DNA of 64,000 nucleotides from Mya arenaria (GCF_026914265.1 NC_069135.1:38018946-38082945), one strand, 5' to 3'. Counted from the stretch's first letter, positions 46,129-57,660 are shown. The notes: generated by a model not told the origin, from the letters alone. A program made the numbers and translations.

Positions 46129-46208
46129 CATAATAATGCTTCTTTCCTCTGGTCGATTTCTGGACTGTATTCTCTCAAAACTGGTTTAAGGGGATGTTTG
46201 AAGATATA
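46129..46208 (-). CDS. 80-nt internal exon, D1 copy 2
   Basis: Open frame YIFKHPLKPVLREYSPEIDQ, then RKEALL, between TTTCAG and TATG/GTAACA. It pairs with 13669-13748: same length and frame, mostly synonymous or conservative changes. No domain recognised. Confidence 0.5.
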
Positions 46209-46249
46209 CTGAAACAACCAAATATCAATATAACAACCATTTTTCAGCC

Positions 46250-46740
46250 TTTTAAGTGCCAAATAAAAGTAGTGATAAAGTAGGAGCTTTCTGTGAAAGA
46301 TGAAACGGACACATATGAGCATTTTTGTGAAATTGTACGAAAAAGTAGGAGTAATTCGGTAGAAATTGTAAGAAAACAATGAAAAATGTACTGAGAAAGT
46401 AGGAGCATTTCCGTATAAAATCAAGTGGAAAAGTAGGGGAATTTCTGAAAAAAAATGAAATGAAAAAGTGGCAGCAATTCTGTTGAAAATCTGGGAGTAA
46501 GATAACATTGGTCCCAGTGAAAATGTAGGGGAAAAGTAGCAGCATTTTTGTTTAAAATGTTGAAGAGGCAGAAGCATTTCTATAAAAATGTAAGAGTAGT
46601 AAATATGTTTATTAAATATGAAGTGAAAAAGTACGAAAATATCTGTATAAAATGTGGGGGAGAAGAGGGAGCATTTCTGTCAAAATTGTACGGAAAAGTA
46701 GTAGTTTTACTGTAAAGAAACAGTGGCAAAAACATTTGGA
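46250..46740. repeat. degenerate purine-rich repeat
   Basis: Irregular ~40-bp phrases 'gtaggagcatttctgt' with 'gaaaaagtagg'; also seen once or twice at 13790-13860. No gene. Confidence 0.55.
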
Positions 46741-46904
46741 TAGTAAGGGCTCTTAATTTACTTCTTTAAGTAAATAAAGGATAAATGAACTTACTGACTT
46801 TATTTTATGAAAATAAAGCATTTGACTTTAACATGTGTTCTTGTTTGTTAAATTACCGTTTATTAAATTAGTAGAATTTCATAAATGTTTTATCTATAAA
46901 CACT

Positions 46905-48945
46905 TGCCAATAAACCATTGCCATCAATTATGCCAATATTAAACAATATGTTTATCTTCTTACCTATATGATCCACACTAACTCTGTCCTAATACTACCA
47001 ATATTAAACAATATGTTTACATTCTTACCTATAAAATCCACACTAACCCTGCCCCAATACCGCCTGTATTAAACATTATGTATATATTCTTACCTATATG
47101 ACCAACACTGACTCTGCCCTAATACTGCCAATATTAAACAATATATATATCTTCTAACATATAAGACCCATACTGACTCTGCCTTATACTGCCAATACAC
47201 AACAATAAGTATATCTTCTAACCTATAAGATCCACACTACCTCTGTCCTAATACTGCAAATATTAAACAATATGTAAATATTCATACCTATAAGATCCAC
47301 ACTAACTCTGCCCTTATACTGCCAAAATTAAACAATATGTATATATTCTTACCTATAAGATCCACAATAACTCTGCCCTTATACTGCCAATATTAAACAA
47401 TATGTATATATGCTAACCTATAAGATTCACACTAAGTCTGTCCTAATAATGTCAATATTAAACAATATTTATATATTCTTACCTATAAGATCCACACTAA
47501 CTCTTCCCTAATACTGCCAATATTAAACAATATGTATATATGCTAACCTATAAGATTCACACTAACCCTGCCCTAATACTGCCAATATTAAACAATATGT
47601 ATATATGCTAACCTATAAGATTCACACTAACCCAGCCCTAGTACTGCCAATATTAAAAAATATGTATACATTCTTACCTATAAGATCCACACTAACTCTG
47701 TCCCAATACTGCCAACATTTAACAATATGTATATATTCTTACCTATAAGATTCACACAAACTATGTCCCAATACTGTCAATATTAAACGATATGTATATA
47801 TTCTTACCTATAAGATCCACATTGACTCTGCCCTAATACTGTCAATATTAAACAATATGTATATATGCTTAACTATAAGATCCACACTAACTCTGTCCTA
47901 ATACTGCCAATATTAAACAATATGTATATATGCTTACCTATAAGATCCACACTGACTCTGCCTTAATAATGTCAATATTAAACAATATGTATATATGCTT
48001 ACCTATAAGATCCACACTAACTATGCCCTAGTACTGCCAATATTAAACAATATGTATACATTCTTACCTATAAGATCCACACTAACTCTGTCCCAATACT
48101 GCCAACATTTAACAATATGCATATATTCTTACCTATAAGATTCACACAAACTATGTCCCAATACTGTCAATATTAAACGATATGTATATATTCTTACCTA
48201 TAAGATCCACACTGACTCTGCCCTAATACTGTCAATATTAAACAATATGTATATATGCTTACCTATAAGATCCACACTAACTCTGCCCTAATACTGCCAA
48301 TATTAAACAATATGTATATATGCTTACCTATAAGATGTACACTAACTACGCCCTTATACTGCCAATATTAAACAATATGTATATATTCTTACCTATAAGA
48401 TTCACATAAAACTATGCCCTAATACTGTCAATATTAAACGATATGTATATATTCTTACCTATAAGATCCACACTGACTCTGCCCTAATACTGTCAATATT
48501 AAACAATATGTATATATTCTTACCTATAAGATCCACACTAACTCTGTTAATACTGCCAATATTAAACAATATGTATATCTTCTTACCTATAAGAAATACA
48601 CTAACTCTGCCAGAATACTACCAATATTAAACAATATGTATATATTCTTACCTATAAGATCCACACTGACTCTGCCCTAATACTGCCAATATTAAACAAT
48701 ATGTATATATTCTTCCCTGTAAGATACACACTAATTCTGCCCTAATACTGCCAATATTAAACAGTATGTATATATTCTTCCCTGTAAGATACACACTAAC
48801 TCTGCCCTCATGCTGCCAATGTTAAACAGAATGTATATATTCTTATCTATAAGATCCACACTGACTCTGTCCCAATACTGACAATATTAAACAATATGTA
48901 TAGCTTCTAATCTATAAAATCAACACTGACTCTTCCCTGTTTCAA
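46905..48945. repeat. 65-bp minisatellite with an antisense splice-donor motif
   Basis: About 31 units of ~65 bp built from 'aatactgccaatattaaaca', 'atatgtatatattcttacct', 'ataagatccacactaactct' and 'gccct'. On the minus strand each unit shows CTTATAG/GTAAGAATATA, a near-consensus 5' splice site, and TAATATTGGCAG. Larger repeats of several units are visible (47690-47830 resembles 48050-48220). Confidence 0.93.
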
Positions 48946-48949
48946 CACA

Positions 48950-49560
48950 AAGTCAAACCACCCTGTCAGCACTTTGTATTCGACATCTGACAAAATTCCA
49001 CTGAAACAGCAGACAAAAATACGTTGACATGTACAATGTTCTGGAACCATTTGCAGTTACGTTGTCCACAAGTTTCAGTTTGGATTATGTTTGTTACGTT
49101 ATAATGTGCATTATATTTATTACAGCAGTGTCAACAACAACAAAATTGCAAATACCAATTTGTGACAATCAAAATATTCTGTATATTCCAGCTTTCAGGT
49201 CAAAACAAAAATGTTTGTTTCTGGTTACGGCCTGCAAATAATTAGTCAGTTTGTAGTATTTTTTATTTAATGTTTGGCAATGCAGACAGTTCTTATGACT
49301 TTACTTCTTCTTCTCGTTTCTCTTCAGATTACCATTTATATTTTGGGTTTAGTATGCAAATCCCTTTGGACACTTTTGTAGCACCAAATTAAAAATTATA
49401 ATCGTTGAGACAGCAATAACAACGGCCGGGCAGGTGACCTGAAAGAAACAAAATGTTAAGGCCTTTTATTAGTTCATACCTTTAAAAGATCTAATGATTT
49501 TACATGCATGTCTGTCGTTTTCATAAAAATTTAGTTCCTTAATTCCTACATTACTAGTAT
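48950..49560. other. spacer / likely intron of the COMMD7-like gene
   Basis: AT-rich; short open frames without support. No exon recognised. Confidence 0.4.
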
Positions 49561-49607
49561 ACCACCTCCATCACCATCATCACCACCACCACCACCACCA
49601 TCACCAC

Positions 49608-49642
<35 letters not shown>

Positions 49643-49790
49643 CCACCAATTCATCATCACCACCACCACGTCTCCACCACCACCACCATCATCATCATCA
49701 CCATCACCACCACTACCACCACTACCAACACCATCATCACAACCACCACCACAATCATCACCACCAACTACATCATCATTATTTAATCAT
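49561..49790. repeat. CCA/TCA trinucleotide microsatellite
   Basis: Interrupted (CCA)n and (TCA)n over ~230 bp. Confidence 0.95.
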
Positions 49791-49964
49791 AATATATTAT
49801 TTTGTTTTTAAAGCAATTTACAACCATGGCATGAGTTACTTTAACGAAATGTACATGTTCACTTTATAACTTCCATAATTGCTTCACCATTAGAAATGAA
49901 TACAATGGAGATTGAAGAAAAGTTCAACAAGTGTATAGAAAATTACTGATATATACCTTAAAGG

Positions 49965-50055
49965 GACTAGACACCAGATTATACCATTTCAAGAAAAAAC
50001 AACCTTGGACCAATAATACAGTAATCATACTCCAAGATTGCCCCTTTAATGCATA
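49965..50055. repeat. dispersed repeat fragment ('gggactagacaccagat' type)
   Basis: Shares 'ggactagacaccagat' and 'caagaaaaaa' with 55047-55085, so it is one of a dispersed family. It ends with 'gcccctttaatg', an inverted form of its start 'taaaggga'. Confidence 0.6.
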
Positions 50056-50075
50056 AATTGTGTTTATTTTTACAG

Positions 50076-50152
50076 AACTGACTCTGCCCCAGTTCTACTC
50101 ATTCCTTCATGAAATGGAAAAAGCCAAAGCCAGTTTGGAATACCTCAGTTAG
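50076..50152 (+). CDS. COMMD7: last exon of a COMMD7-like gene
   Basis: After a strong acceptor (TTTATTTTTACAG) the exon completes a Glu codon and reads LTLPQFYSFLHEMEKAKASL then EYLS and stop. This is the C-terminal end of a COMM domain, and the TLPQFYSFLHEME stretch is characteristic of COMMD7. COMM-domain proteins assemble into the Commander complex, which supports endosomal recycling; COMMD7 has also been linked to NF-kB control. Only about 25 of ~200 residues are here. Upstream exons should be on the plus strand to the left, possibly tens of kb away, with the arrays in introns. 3' UTR follows. Confidence 0.75.
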
Positions 50153-50351
50153 CCCAACGGGATAACTTGTGTAATGGAATTTTACTGTGATGCTGGAAAA
50201 TATGATACATTCTCATTTAAAGTTTCAAACATTTTCAATCAATATGTGTATGGTGTTCAGGATATTTGCATACCTAAACCTTAAATATTTTGCAAAAAAA
50301 GCAGACAATTGTATTGCAAGATGTTATATATTTTAAAATGAACTTGTCTTT

Positions 50352-50706
50352 AAAGCTGCACTCTCACAGAATGAACATTTTGACAATTTATTTTTTTGTC
50401 TCGGAAGGAGCCAATTTTTGTGAAATTCCATGGAAACCAGTCTAGACTGCTAACAAAAAATCAGATCGCAGATTTTTATATTTTAGTTCAAAAATGTTTT
50501 ATGCATTTTCTTAAACTGTAAGTTACGGTTTAAGCCATAAAACATTAATTTTCGAATGGAAATATGAAAATCTACAATCTGATTAATTGTCTGACAGGAA
50601 TATTATATCATTGGTTTGCAGATATTTATGAAAGAAAAAGCTCTTTCCCAGAGAAAAAAATAAAAAAAAGTTGTGAAAATGGTATACCTGTGAAAGTGCA
50701 GCTTTA
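50352..50706. mobile_element. 355-bp MITE-like element with inverted ends
   Basis: It begins 'aaagctgcactctcacag' and ends 'ctgtgaaagtgcagcttt' (one mismatch). The interior is also partly self-complementary: the 'caatttttgtgaaattccat' side pairs with the far side. It matches a family I know as common in bivalve genomes. No coding. Confidence 0.8.
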
Positions 50707-51470
50707 AAGTATACCCCGTCTGCCTGGTAGTGCATTAATATGGTGAACTTTTAAATGTTTGATGCAATACATGTAGATTTAATACATATTATAATTCAAA
50801 AACAGTATGTATATTTGTTATCTTTTGATGATGATTAAAATTACCCTATCAATCTTTGTTTTAATTAAATCCATCATTGAATTTATACCAATTTAAAAAG
50901 TTTAGATTTAAAAAAATATGTCTAGCATATTCACCAATCTGTATAACTCTTATTTATTGTGGTACGGAGTTATGGCCCCTTTGTCATAAAGAAATTCTTC
51001 AGTTTTAAATTGCTATAGAATAAACTTATTTAATTCAATTGGACTTTAAACATTCATTTTGCATATTAAGTCAAGCATGAATAACAATAGATATAATCAT
51101 TACATTATTTTCCCATGCATTTCATGATTTATGCATTTGTTTGTTCATAAAGAACATTATACAGTATGCTATCTGTTTGACAAATGCCCGATCATGCGCA
51201 CTTATCATGACCTTACGGCTTATGATGAGTCACACTTTTGCTCATGTATAATTTATTTTATGTAACTCATGTCAAGGACAATTATATGTCCGAGTCGATG
51301 GAAAGTGGAATACTTTTGATGTGAATAAATGAAACATTCACGTGACAGTATATCTTATTTATTTTACCTTATTTAGAGAGTAACTATTTCAAGCTTTTAA
51401 TTAAAAGAAAAAACTATCACGAAGTTTAATATACTAACTGAAAAAACAACACTCAGACTCCACACACTTT
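50707..51470. other. intergenic sequence
   Basis: AT-rich; no exon, array or recognised element seen. Confidence 0.4.
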
Positions 51471-51531
51471 GACCAGCCCAATTGCGTTCATACCCCGATA
51501 ATGACATCAATTAAACCCGCAATTTATTCCT
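51471..51531. repeat. single arm of the foldback family seen at 12425-12580
   Basis: 'gaccagcccaattgcgttca' and 'cgataatgacatcaa' match the arms at 12425-12484 (inverted) and 12522-12580, with the adjoining 'ctccacacactt' also shared. The partner arm is absent here. Confidence 0.75.
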
Positions 51532-51791
51532 TTAAAGTTAAAATTTACAATGTAAATAGGAGACTTAAATTATATTGGCGACATATTCTTTCAGATGAAT
51601 GGATTAATAGAGATGATGGTCTGTAATTTTCAATAAATAAGTATCCTTCAAATATTTCATGCGTTCAATATCACCATTTAAAATTTGATAGCGCTGCGCC
51701 TAAATGATCAAAACTATCGGAATAAATTTAGCCCAGGCTTTGATAATCGAACCAATATCAAATAACTCTTTCGTACCTTGCATAACTTCCT

Positions 51792-51938
51792 TTACGTAAC
51801 AACCCCTAGCGGGATAAGAATTGCGTAACACGACGAAAACTCCGCATCTGGTAAATAATGGGCATGAAATTTTATTGCATAATTCCCTCATTGCTATTGA
51901 TAATCCTATTCGGGTGTTGCGTAATAGTATGACGTAAC
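51792..51938. promoter_or_regulatory. cluster of four PAR-bZIP/C-EBP-like sites upstream of the bZIP gene
   Basis: TTACGTAAC (51792-51800), TTGCGTAAC (51821-51829), GTTGCGTAAT (51916-51925) and ATGACGTAAC (51929-51938) all match or nearly match the RTTRCGTAAY motif bound by PAR, NFIL3 and C/EBP bZIP proteins. They lie 1.7-1.9 kb before the bZIP start codon. The transcription start is unknown. Confidence 0.4.
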
Positions 51939-52305
51939 CCATTCTAAAATCTCCGGCTGTTTGCCCAAGGTCTTGACCAACAAACTAACTGACCATTTGC
52001 TTGACCACATGTGATATTACCACACGCGAAAGCCCACGTTATTCAGTCTATATTTGTCAGTTTTTGTGTACAGTTTAAACAGGATTTTATTTTTAACTTT
52101 AAAATAAGCCAGGTTTGTACAGTATCTATATATTATATAGTTCGATTTTTTCTCAACTTAGAAGTTTAAAATACGTGCCACAAATAGAATTCTACTATTA
52201 ACATATGCTTTTTAAACTCTAATTTTCAGTATTTTTCCTCGGATTGTAGCCTTAGATATTATATTATTATTATTATTAGATTTGTTATTATTATTATTAT
52301 TATTA

Positions 52306-52378
<73 letters not shown>

Positions 52379-53085
52379 ATAAATCAAATGAATAAGTAAG
52401 ACAGTCAAATTAAGTATCTTAAATAAGACATGAAATAAACATAAGTTAAGCCGTGGTTTAAAAGTATTGGACTGAGATCTATAGACTATACATGATCAGA
52501 TGGAAATTGGTATTACATATTGAACTCCACAGCGAAGGTCATATACGAGGCTTACATAACTAATGTTATGTCGCAACTTGTAGTTATATAACAAAACGAA
52601 AACAGTGTTGCACTATCGATATAGCAAACATGTTCTAGAAAGAATAAGGTTACTGTAGGGTTATAGGTGACGCGTAAGGTTTATTGGTCTGAACATTTTT
52701 CTACATGATAAACTCTTGGAATATTTTTCGTGTACTTATCATGTGATATTTACTATTTAAAAAAAGAAGAAAAACAATATGTTGGACATTAATTAAATGA
52801 TGAAATAAACCCGTTATTAGACGGTATAATAGCTTATATTTTGGACAAGTACTATTACTAGTATAGTAACGTTGTAATGTTGATATATTTATGTGTTAAT
52901 TTAACACAAAAAAAACTGTAAAGTTACGTGTAATGAAATATGTTCTGTTATATAACTGACCATTCTGTTGCCTAACTTTAAAAGAAGAAAGATAAAGGGA
53001 TGAAGGATTCGTCACAGATTGCGCGTTTGTTAGGAAGAAGATCTAGGTCAAAATAATTCCATTGAATCGAATTAAAAATTAAGTT
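51939..53085. other. upstream region of the bZIP gene with an ATT microsatellite
   Basis: Holds a (TTA)n run at 52255-52382. A 5' non-coding exon is expected because the coding exon begins with an acceptor, but it was not identified. Confidence 0.5.
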
Positions 53086-53089
53086 GTCG

Positions 53090-53220
53090 TCATCATCATC
53101 ATAATTATAAATAATGATAATAATAATGATGATAATAATAATAATAATAAATAATAATAATTATAATAATAATTAATATAATAATAATAATTATAATTCC
53201 GCATCATCATTATCATAATG

Positions 53221-53270
<50 letters not shown>

Positions 53271-53302
53271 TATAATAATAATAATAGTTATTATTATTAT
53301 AA

Positions 53303-53364
<62 letters not shown>

Positions 53365-53520
53365 AATGATAAGAATAATAGCAATAATAATAATAATTAT
53401 TATGATAGAAATAATAATAATAATTAAAATAATAATAATTAAAATTATAATAATAATAATGATTATAATCACCATCATGATGACATCATCATCATCATCA
53501 TCATCATCGTCGGCGTCGTC
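53090..53520. repeat. compound ATA/TCA/AAT microsatellite
   Basis: About 430 bp of (ATA)n, (TCA)~20, (AAT)n and (ATC)n, with ATA and TTA runs that can pair. The frames open here are pure repeat and not genes. Confidence 0.95.
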
Positions 53521-53652
53521 GCCAAGGTCATCGTCATCATCATTATCATCAATAATAAAACGGGTAATAAAAAATATAATAATAAAATACTACTTATATC
53601 AAAGAATCTAAATATCAGAAAAAAATCATGTTATTATATGTTTATTTATAGG

Positions 53653-54525
53653 ATGGAGAGTGGTTTTTCCTATACCTTGGAATCCCATGTTCCGATTACC
53701 AGAACGTCAACGCATGACCTTGACCTCCTTCTGAGTCCTAAACGTCGATTGAAGCGCTTAACGCCAGACACTGACAAGGACGATAAATACTGGGAAAAGA
53801 GGATACGAAACAACATCGCCGCGAAAAAATCGCGAGAAAGTAAACGCCAGTTCGAATCGATAATACGGACCAAAGTTGCAGCTCTAACGGAAGAAAACGC
53901 GTTGCTAAGGAAGGAGCTGTCGCTATTAAAAAAGAGGTGTGGCCTGCCCGAGGACGTAAGCGTGTTAACCGATGCGGAACGAGAGGAGTGTCTCCGAGAA
54001 ACACGGGAGTCAGAGAGATGGATTGCAGACATGAATACAGATGGCAAACAGAACTATACGAACACACTAAATGAGAGCTTGAACAATTGTCCGAACTCAA
54101 AAGATTTTACATCTAGCGGAGGTACTGATTCCAGCACGGACGCTGAAAGTGAACAAAGTGTTAAAAGCGCGTTTGGCAAGCAAATTAGTCCGCGCACGTG
54201 TTCTTATAGCTTTATTAACCAAATCAACGGTCAAGGAAACCAGGCATCATATGGAGACGACCCTCGAGCGATTCTATTTGCAGCACAACAAAACAATCAT
54301 CGATATTCATCTGGAGTTCAAGACAACGTGCCAGCAGATTTTTCATCAAAGAAGAGAAAACTGGATTGTGTAGATCGAAAAGAACTCATTGCTGAGCAGC
54401 TAGATAAGCTTGCTGAATCACATGAAGGCGCTACTGATCTTACTGATGACTGTGATTCAGACATTCGTGAAAAGTTAAAAATGCTGTCGGAACAAGTTGA
54501 CAAAATGCAAAAGTTAGTTGGATAG
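53653..54525 (+). CDS. bZIP transcription factor, PAR/NFIL3-like
   Basis: A 290-residue protein in one exon. An acceptor TTTATTTATAG stands one base before the ATG at 53653, so the start MESGFSYTLE is the first codon of the exon and a 5' non-coding exon lies upstream. The basic region (about 45-66, KYWEKRIRNNIAAKKSRESK) has the bZIP signature N-x7-R (N53, R61). The zipper follows with leucines at 78, 85 and 92. The KYWEKR lead-in and GLPED end after the zipper are typical of the PAR/NFIL3 group, which binds RTTRCGTAAY sites as dimers and acts in circadian, metabolic and developmental control. The remainder is Ser/Asp-rich with a second short charged helix at the C-terminus (KLKMLSEQVDKMQKLVG). 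Which member is uncertain. Confidence 0.9.
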   Translation: MESGFSYTLESHVPITRTSTHDLDLLLSPKRRLKRLTPDTDKDDKYWEKRIRNNIAAKKSRESKRQFESIIRTKVAALTEENALLRKELSLLKKRCGLPEDVSVLTDAEREECLRETRESERWIADMNTDGKQNYTNTLNESLNNCPNSKDFTSSGGTDSSTDAESEQSVKSAFGKQISPRTCSYSFINQINGQGNQASYGDDPRAILFAAQQNNHRYSSGVQDNVPADFSSKKRKLDCVDRKELIAEQLDKLAESHEGATDLTDDCDSDIREKLKMLSEQVDKMQKLVG

Positions 54526-54649
54526 CATAACCGAAGCCAAGACTGGCCGTGTTAAAGACCCAACAGAACTCCCACTATTTGACATTCCTTTTATCAAATG
54601 TTAAGTGTATGTATAGAGGATATTAAATTTGTCCAATTTCTGTGTCAAA

Positions 54650-54985
54650 ATTATTTAACCGAATGATCACAAGAAGCAATCCTTTAATGAGTGGTACAGC
54701 CACGTAAACATATGACTTTTTGAGACCAGGAGTGATTAAACCGAATGATCACAAGAAACAATCTATTAATGAGTGGTACAGCCACGAATGAAAATATGAT
54801 TTTCTGAGATCAGAAGTGATTTAACCGAATGATCACAAGAGAAATCTATTAATGAGTGGCGTAGCCACGTGAACATCTGATTTTTTCAAACCAGAAGTGA
54901 ATTAACCGAATGATCACAAGAAACAATCTATTAATGAGTGGCGTAGTCACGATTGCAAATATGATTTTTGGAGTTCAAGAGTGAT
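54650..54985. repeat. four ~85-bp tandem repeats in the bZIP 3' region
   Basis: Units share 'ttaaccgaatgatcacaaga', 'aatctattaatgagtgg' and a 'cacg' segment. Two have a perfect or near-perfect GTGGC GTA GCCAC hairpin. They start about 125 bp after the stop, so they probably lie in the 3' UTR. Confidence 0.75.
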
Positions 54986-55345
54986 CCGAATTGTATTATA
55001 TCACCGATTAAAAGAACACCGACTTTGTTTCTTGTTGAACTACGAATGGACTAGACACCAGATGATACAATTGCAAGAAAAAAAGGAAAATTGTGAAAAC
55101 TTACATAAAATAGACAATAACGGTGTGGACAACGCATTGAATCTTTTTTACTGTTGTATCACATCGCTAATGCGACACATGTATCTTTAGCAGTTTTTGC
55201 GTATTGTTCCAATTCGAAATTCACTTGGCGTTTTAACCATGTATTTCAGTTAAATTAACAAATAGCGTTTGAATATGTATCTGCACCAATCACCTTACTT
55301 TCACATCCTAAATGGACATGCTATCATGAAACTGGAAAATTATTA
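54986..55345. other. spacer with a dispersed repeat fragment
   Basis: Includes the 'ggactagacaccagatgat' fragment (55047-55065) related to 49965-50055. No gene. Confidence 0.5.
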
Positions 55346-55354
55346 TGCGCTAAT

Positions 55355-55590
55355 ATTTAAAGATGCACTCTTACTCCCAAATAAGAATTACCACAATTAA
55401 TAATATTTGTAATATTCCAAAAAGAATGAATAAATGTCGAAAACAATGGTTTTTTTAAGGATTCCGAGGTCAATTTGAAAGAAATGAGCATAAACACGAC
55501 ATTTCTACCTTAAGAGACTATACTAGACCACAGTTAATCTTTTAGCACTCACCAATCATTTAACTTTTTTTGTGATGATTAAACAAATGT
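55355..55590. repeat. dispersed repeat ('gatgcactcttactcccaaa' type)
   Basis: Recognised from its start phrase and the 'accacaattaataatatttg' interior as a short element frequent in bivalve genomes. It ends in a T-run at 55560-55570. Confidence 0.5.
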
Positions 55591-55609
55591 TTGTAAAGGG
55601 ATTGATCGG

Positions 55610-56055
55610 ACTCGAGAAATCTGTAATTAAAGGGCGAAAACTCTTTAGTGACTAGAGCGATATGGCTGGTTATCGAACTTGTCCGAGGTATTATGACCAT
55701 ACACACTCCCACCAAATTTGGTGATGATTGGTCACATGTTTGTAAAGTGATTGATCGGACAAGAGCAATTTAGGTAATTTCTATAATTGAAGGGCGATAA
55801 CTCTTAAGTGATTAGAGTGATATGGCTGGTAATCGAACTTGTCCAAGATGTTATGCCAATATTAATACCGACCAAACTTGTGATGATTTGACAAAGGCTT
55901 TTAAATGGAATGATCGGACAATTCCAATTTTAGGTATTTTTTATAATTAAATGATTAGAAACCTCGAGTGCCTAAAGCGACATGGCCGGTTATCGAACTT
56001 CTAATATACATTCTGACCAAATTTATGATGATCGGACAAAGACTTCTAAAATATT
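55610..56055. repeat. dispersed repeat units ('agggcgataactctt...gatatggctggttatcgaac')
   Basis: Three diverged ~150-bp units, related to 42840-43310. The family continues after the array at 57660-57740. Confidence 0.8.
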
Positions 56056-57660
56056 GATTGGACAAGCCCTATATTAGGTAGATTGAACAAGCCCTATATT
56101 AGGTAGATTGAACAAGACCTATATTAGGTAGATTGAAAAAGACCTATATTAGGTAGATTAAACAATACCTATATTAGAAGGTAGATTTAACAAGACCAAT
56201 ATTAAGAGGTAGATTGAACAAGACCTATATAAGGAGGTAGATTGAACAAGCCCTATATAAGGTAGATTGAACAAGACCTATATTAGGTAGATTAAACAAG
56301 ACCTATATTAGGTAGATTGAACAAGACCTATATTAGGTAGATTGAACAAGACCTATATTAGGTAGATTGAACAAGACCTATACTAGGTAGATTGAACAAG
56401 ACCTATATTAGGTAGATTAAACAATACCTATATTAGGAGGTAGATTGAACAAAACCTATATTAGGAGGTAGATTGAACAAGACCTATGTTAGGTAGATTA
56501 AACAATACCTATATTAGGAGGTAGAATGAACAAGACCTATATTAGGAGGTAGATTGCACAAGACCTATATTAGGAGGGAGAATGAACAAGACCTATATTA
56601 GTTAGATTGAACAAGAATAATATTAGGAGGTAGATTTAACAAGACCTATATTAGGAGGTAGATTGAACAAGCTCTATATTAGGAAGATTGAAGAAGACCT
56701 ATATTAGGTAGATTGAAAAAAACCTATATTAGGAGGTAGATTGAACAAGACCTATATTAGGAGGTAGACTGAACAAGACCTATATCAGGTAGATTGGACA
56801 AGAGCTATATTAGGAGGTAGATTGAAGAAGACCTATATTAGGAGGTAGATTGAACAAGACCTATAATAGGAGGTAGATTGAACAAGACCTATATTAGGTA
56901 GATTGGACAAGAGCTATATTAGGAGGTAGATTGAAGAAGACCTATAATAGGAAGTAGATTGAACTAGACCTATATTATGAGGTAGATTGAACAAGACCTA
57001 TATTAGGTAGATTGGACAAGAGCTATATTAGGAGGTAGATTGAACAAGATCTATATTAGGAGGTAGATTGAACAAGACCTATATTAGGTAGATTGGACAA
57101 GAGCTATATTAGGAGGTAGATTGAAGAAGACCTATATTAGGAGGTAGACTGAACAAGACCTATATCAGGTAGATTGGACAAGAGCTATATTAGGAGGTAG
57201 ATTGAAGAAGACCTATAATAGGAGGTAGATTGAACAAGACCTATAATAGGAGGTAGATTGAAAAGACCTATATTAGGTAGATTGGACAAGAGCTATATTA
57301 GGAGGTAGATTGAAGAAGACCTATATTAGGAGGTAGATTGAACTAGACCTATATTATGAGGTAGATTGAACAAGACCTATATTAGGTAGATTGGACAAGA
57401 GCTATATTAGGAGGTAGATTGAACAAGACCTATATTAGGAGGTAGATTGAACAAGACCTATATTAGGTAGATTGGACAAGAGCTATATTAGGAGGTAGAT
57501 TGAAGAAGACCTATATTAGGAGGTACATTGAACAAGACCTATATTAGGTAGATTGGACAAGAGCTATATTAGGAGGTAGATTGGACAAGAGCTATATTAG
57601 GAGGTAGATTGAAGAAGACCTATATTAGGAGGTACATTGAACAACACCTATATTAGGTAC
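56050..57660. repeat. 25/28-bp minisatellite nested in the dispersed repeat
   Basis: About 60 units, 'aggtagattgaacaagacct' + 'atatt' (25 bp) with an 'agg' addition in the 28-bp form. In the second half a higher-order pattern alternates 'ttggacaagagct' and 'ttgaagaagacct' units. The flanks are the two halves of one dispersed repeat unit. Confidence 0.95.

Larger units (their letters stand above)
40010..46210. repeat. segmental duplication D1, copy 2 (partner 7730-13750)
   Basis: Same orientation as copy 1. It carries paralogous exons, one minisatellite unit (45262-45312) instead of ~70, and a ~3.7-kb insertion (40399-44110) made of a terminal-inverted-repeat element and a dispersed repeat cluster. 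Confidence 0.85.

Noticed and set aside
46125..46577. 150-codon minus-strand frame
   Set aside because: Only its last ~27 codons match the conserved 80-nt exon; the rest reads through a purine-rich repeat and has no support.
49029..49241. Possible 70-residue hydrophobic protein
   Set aside because: AT-rich composition, no homologous copy, no promoter or splice features; likely chance.
51700..51942. 80-codon minus-strand frame over the bZIP-site cluster
   Set aside because: No domain or splice support; the region looks regulatory rather than coding.
53191..53611. Poly-Ile, poly-His and poly-Met reading frames
   Set aside because: Pure translation of trinucleotide microsatellites on either strand; no start context or splice support.
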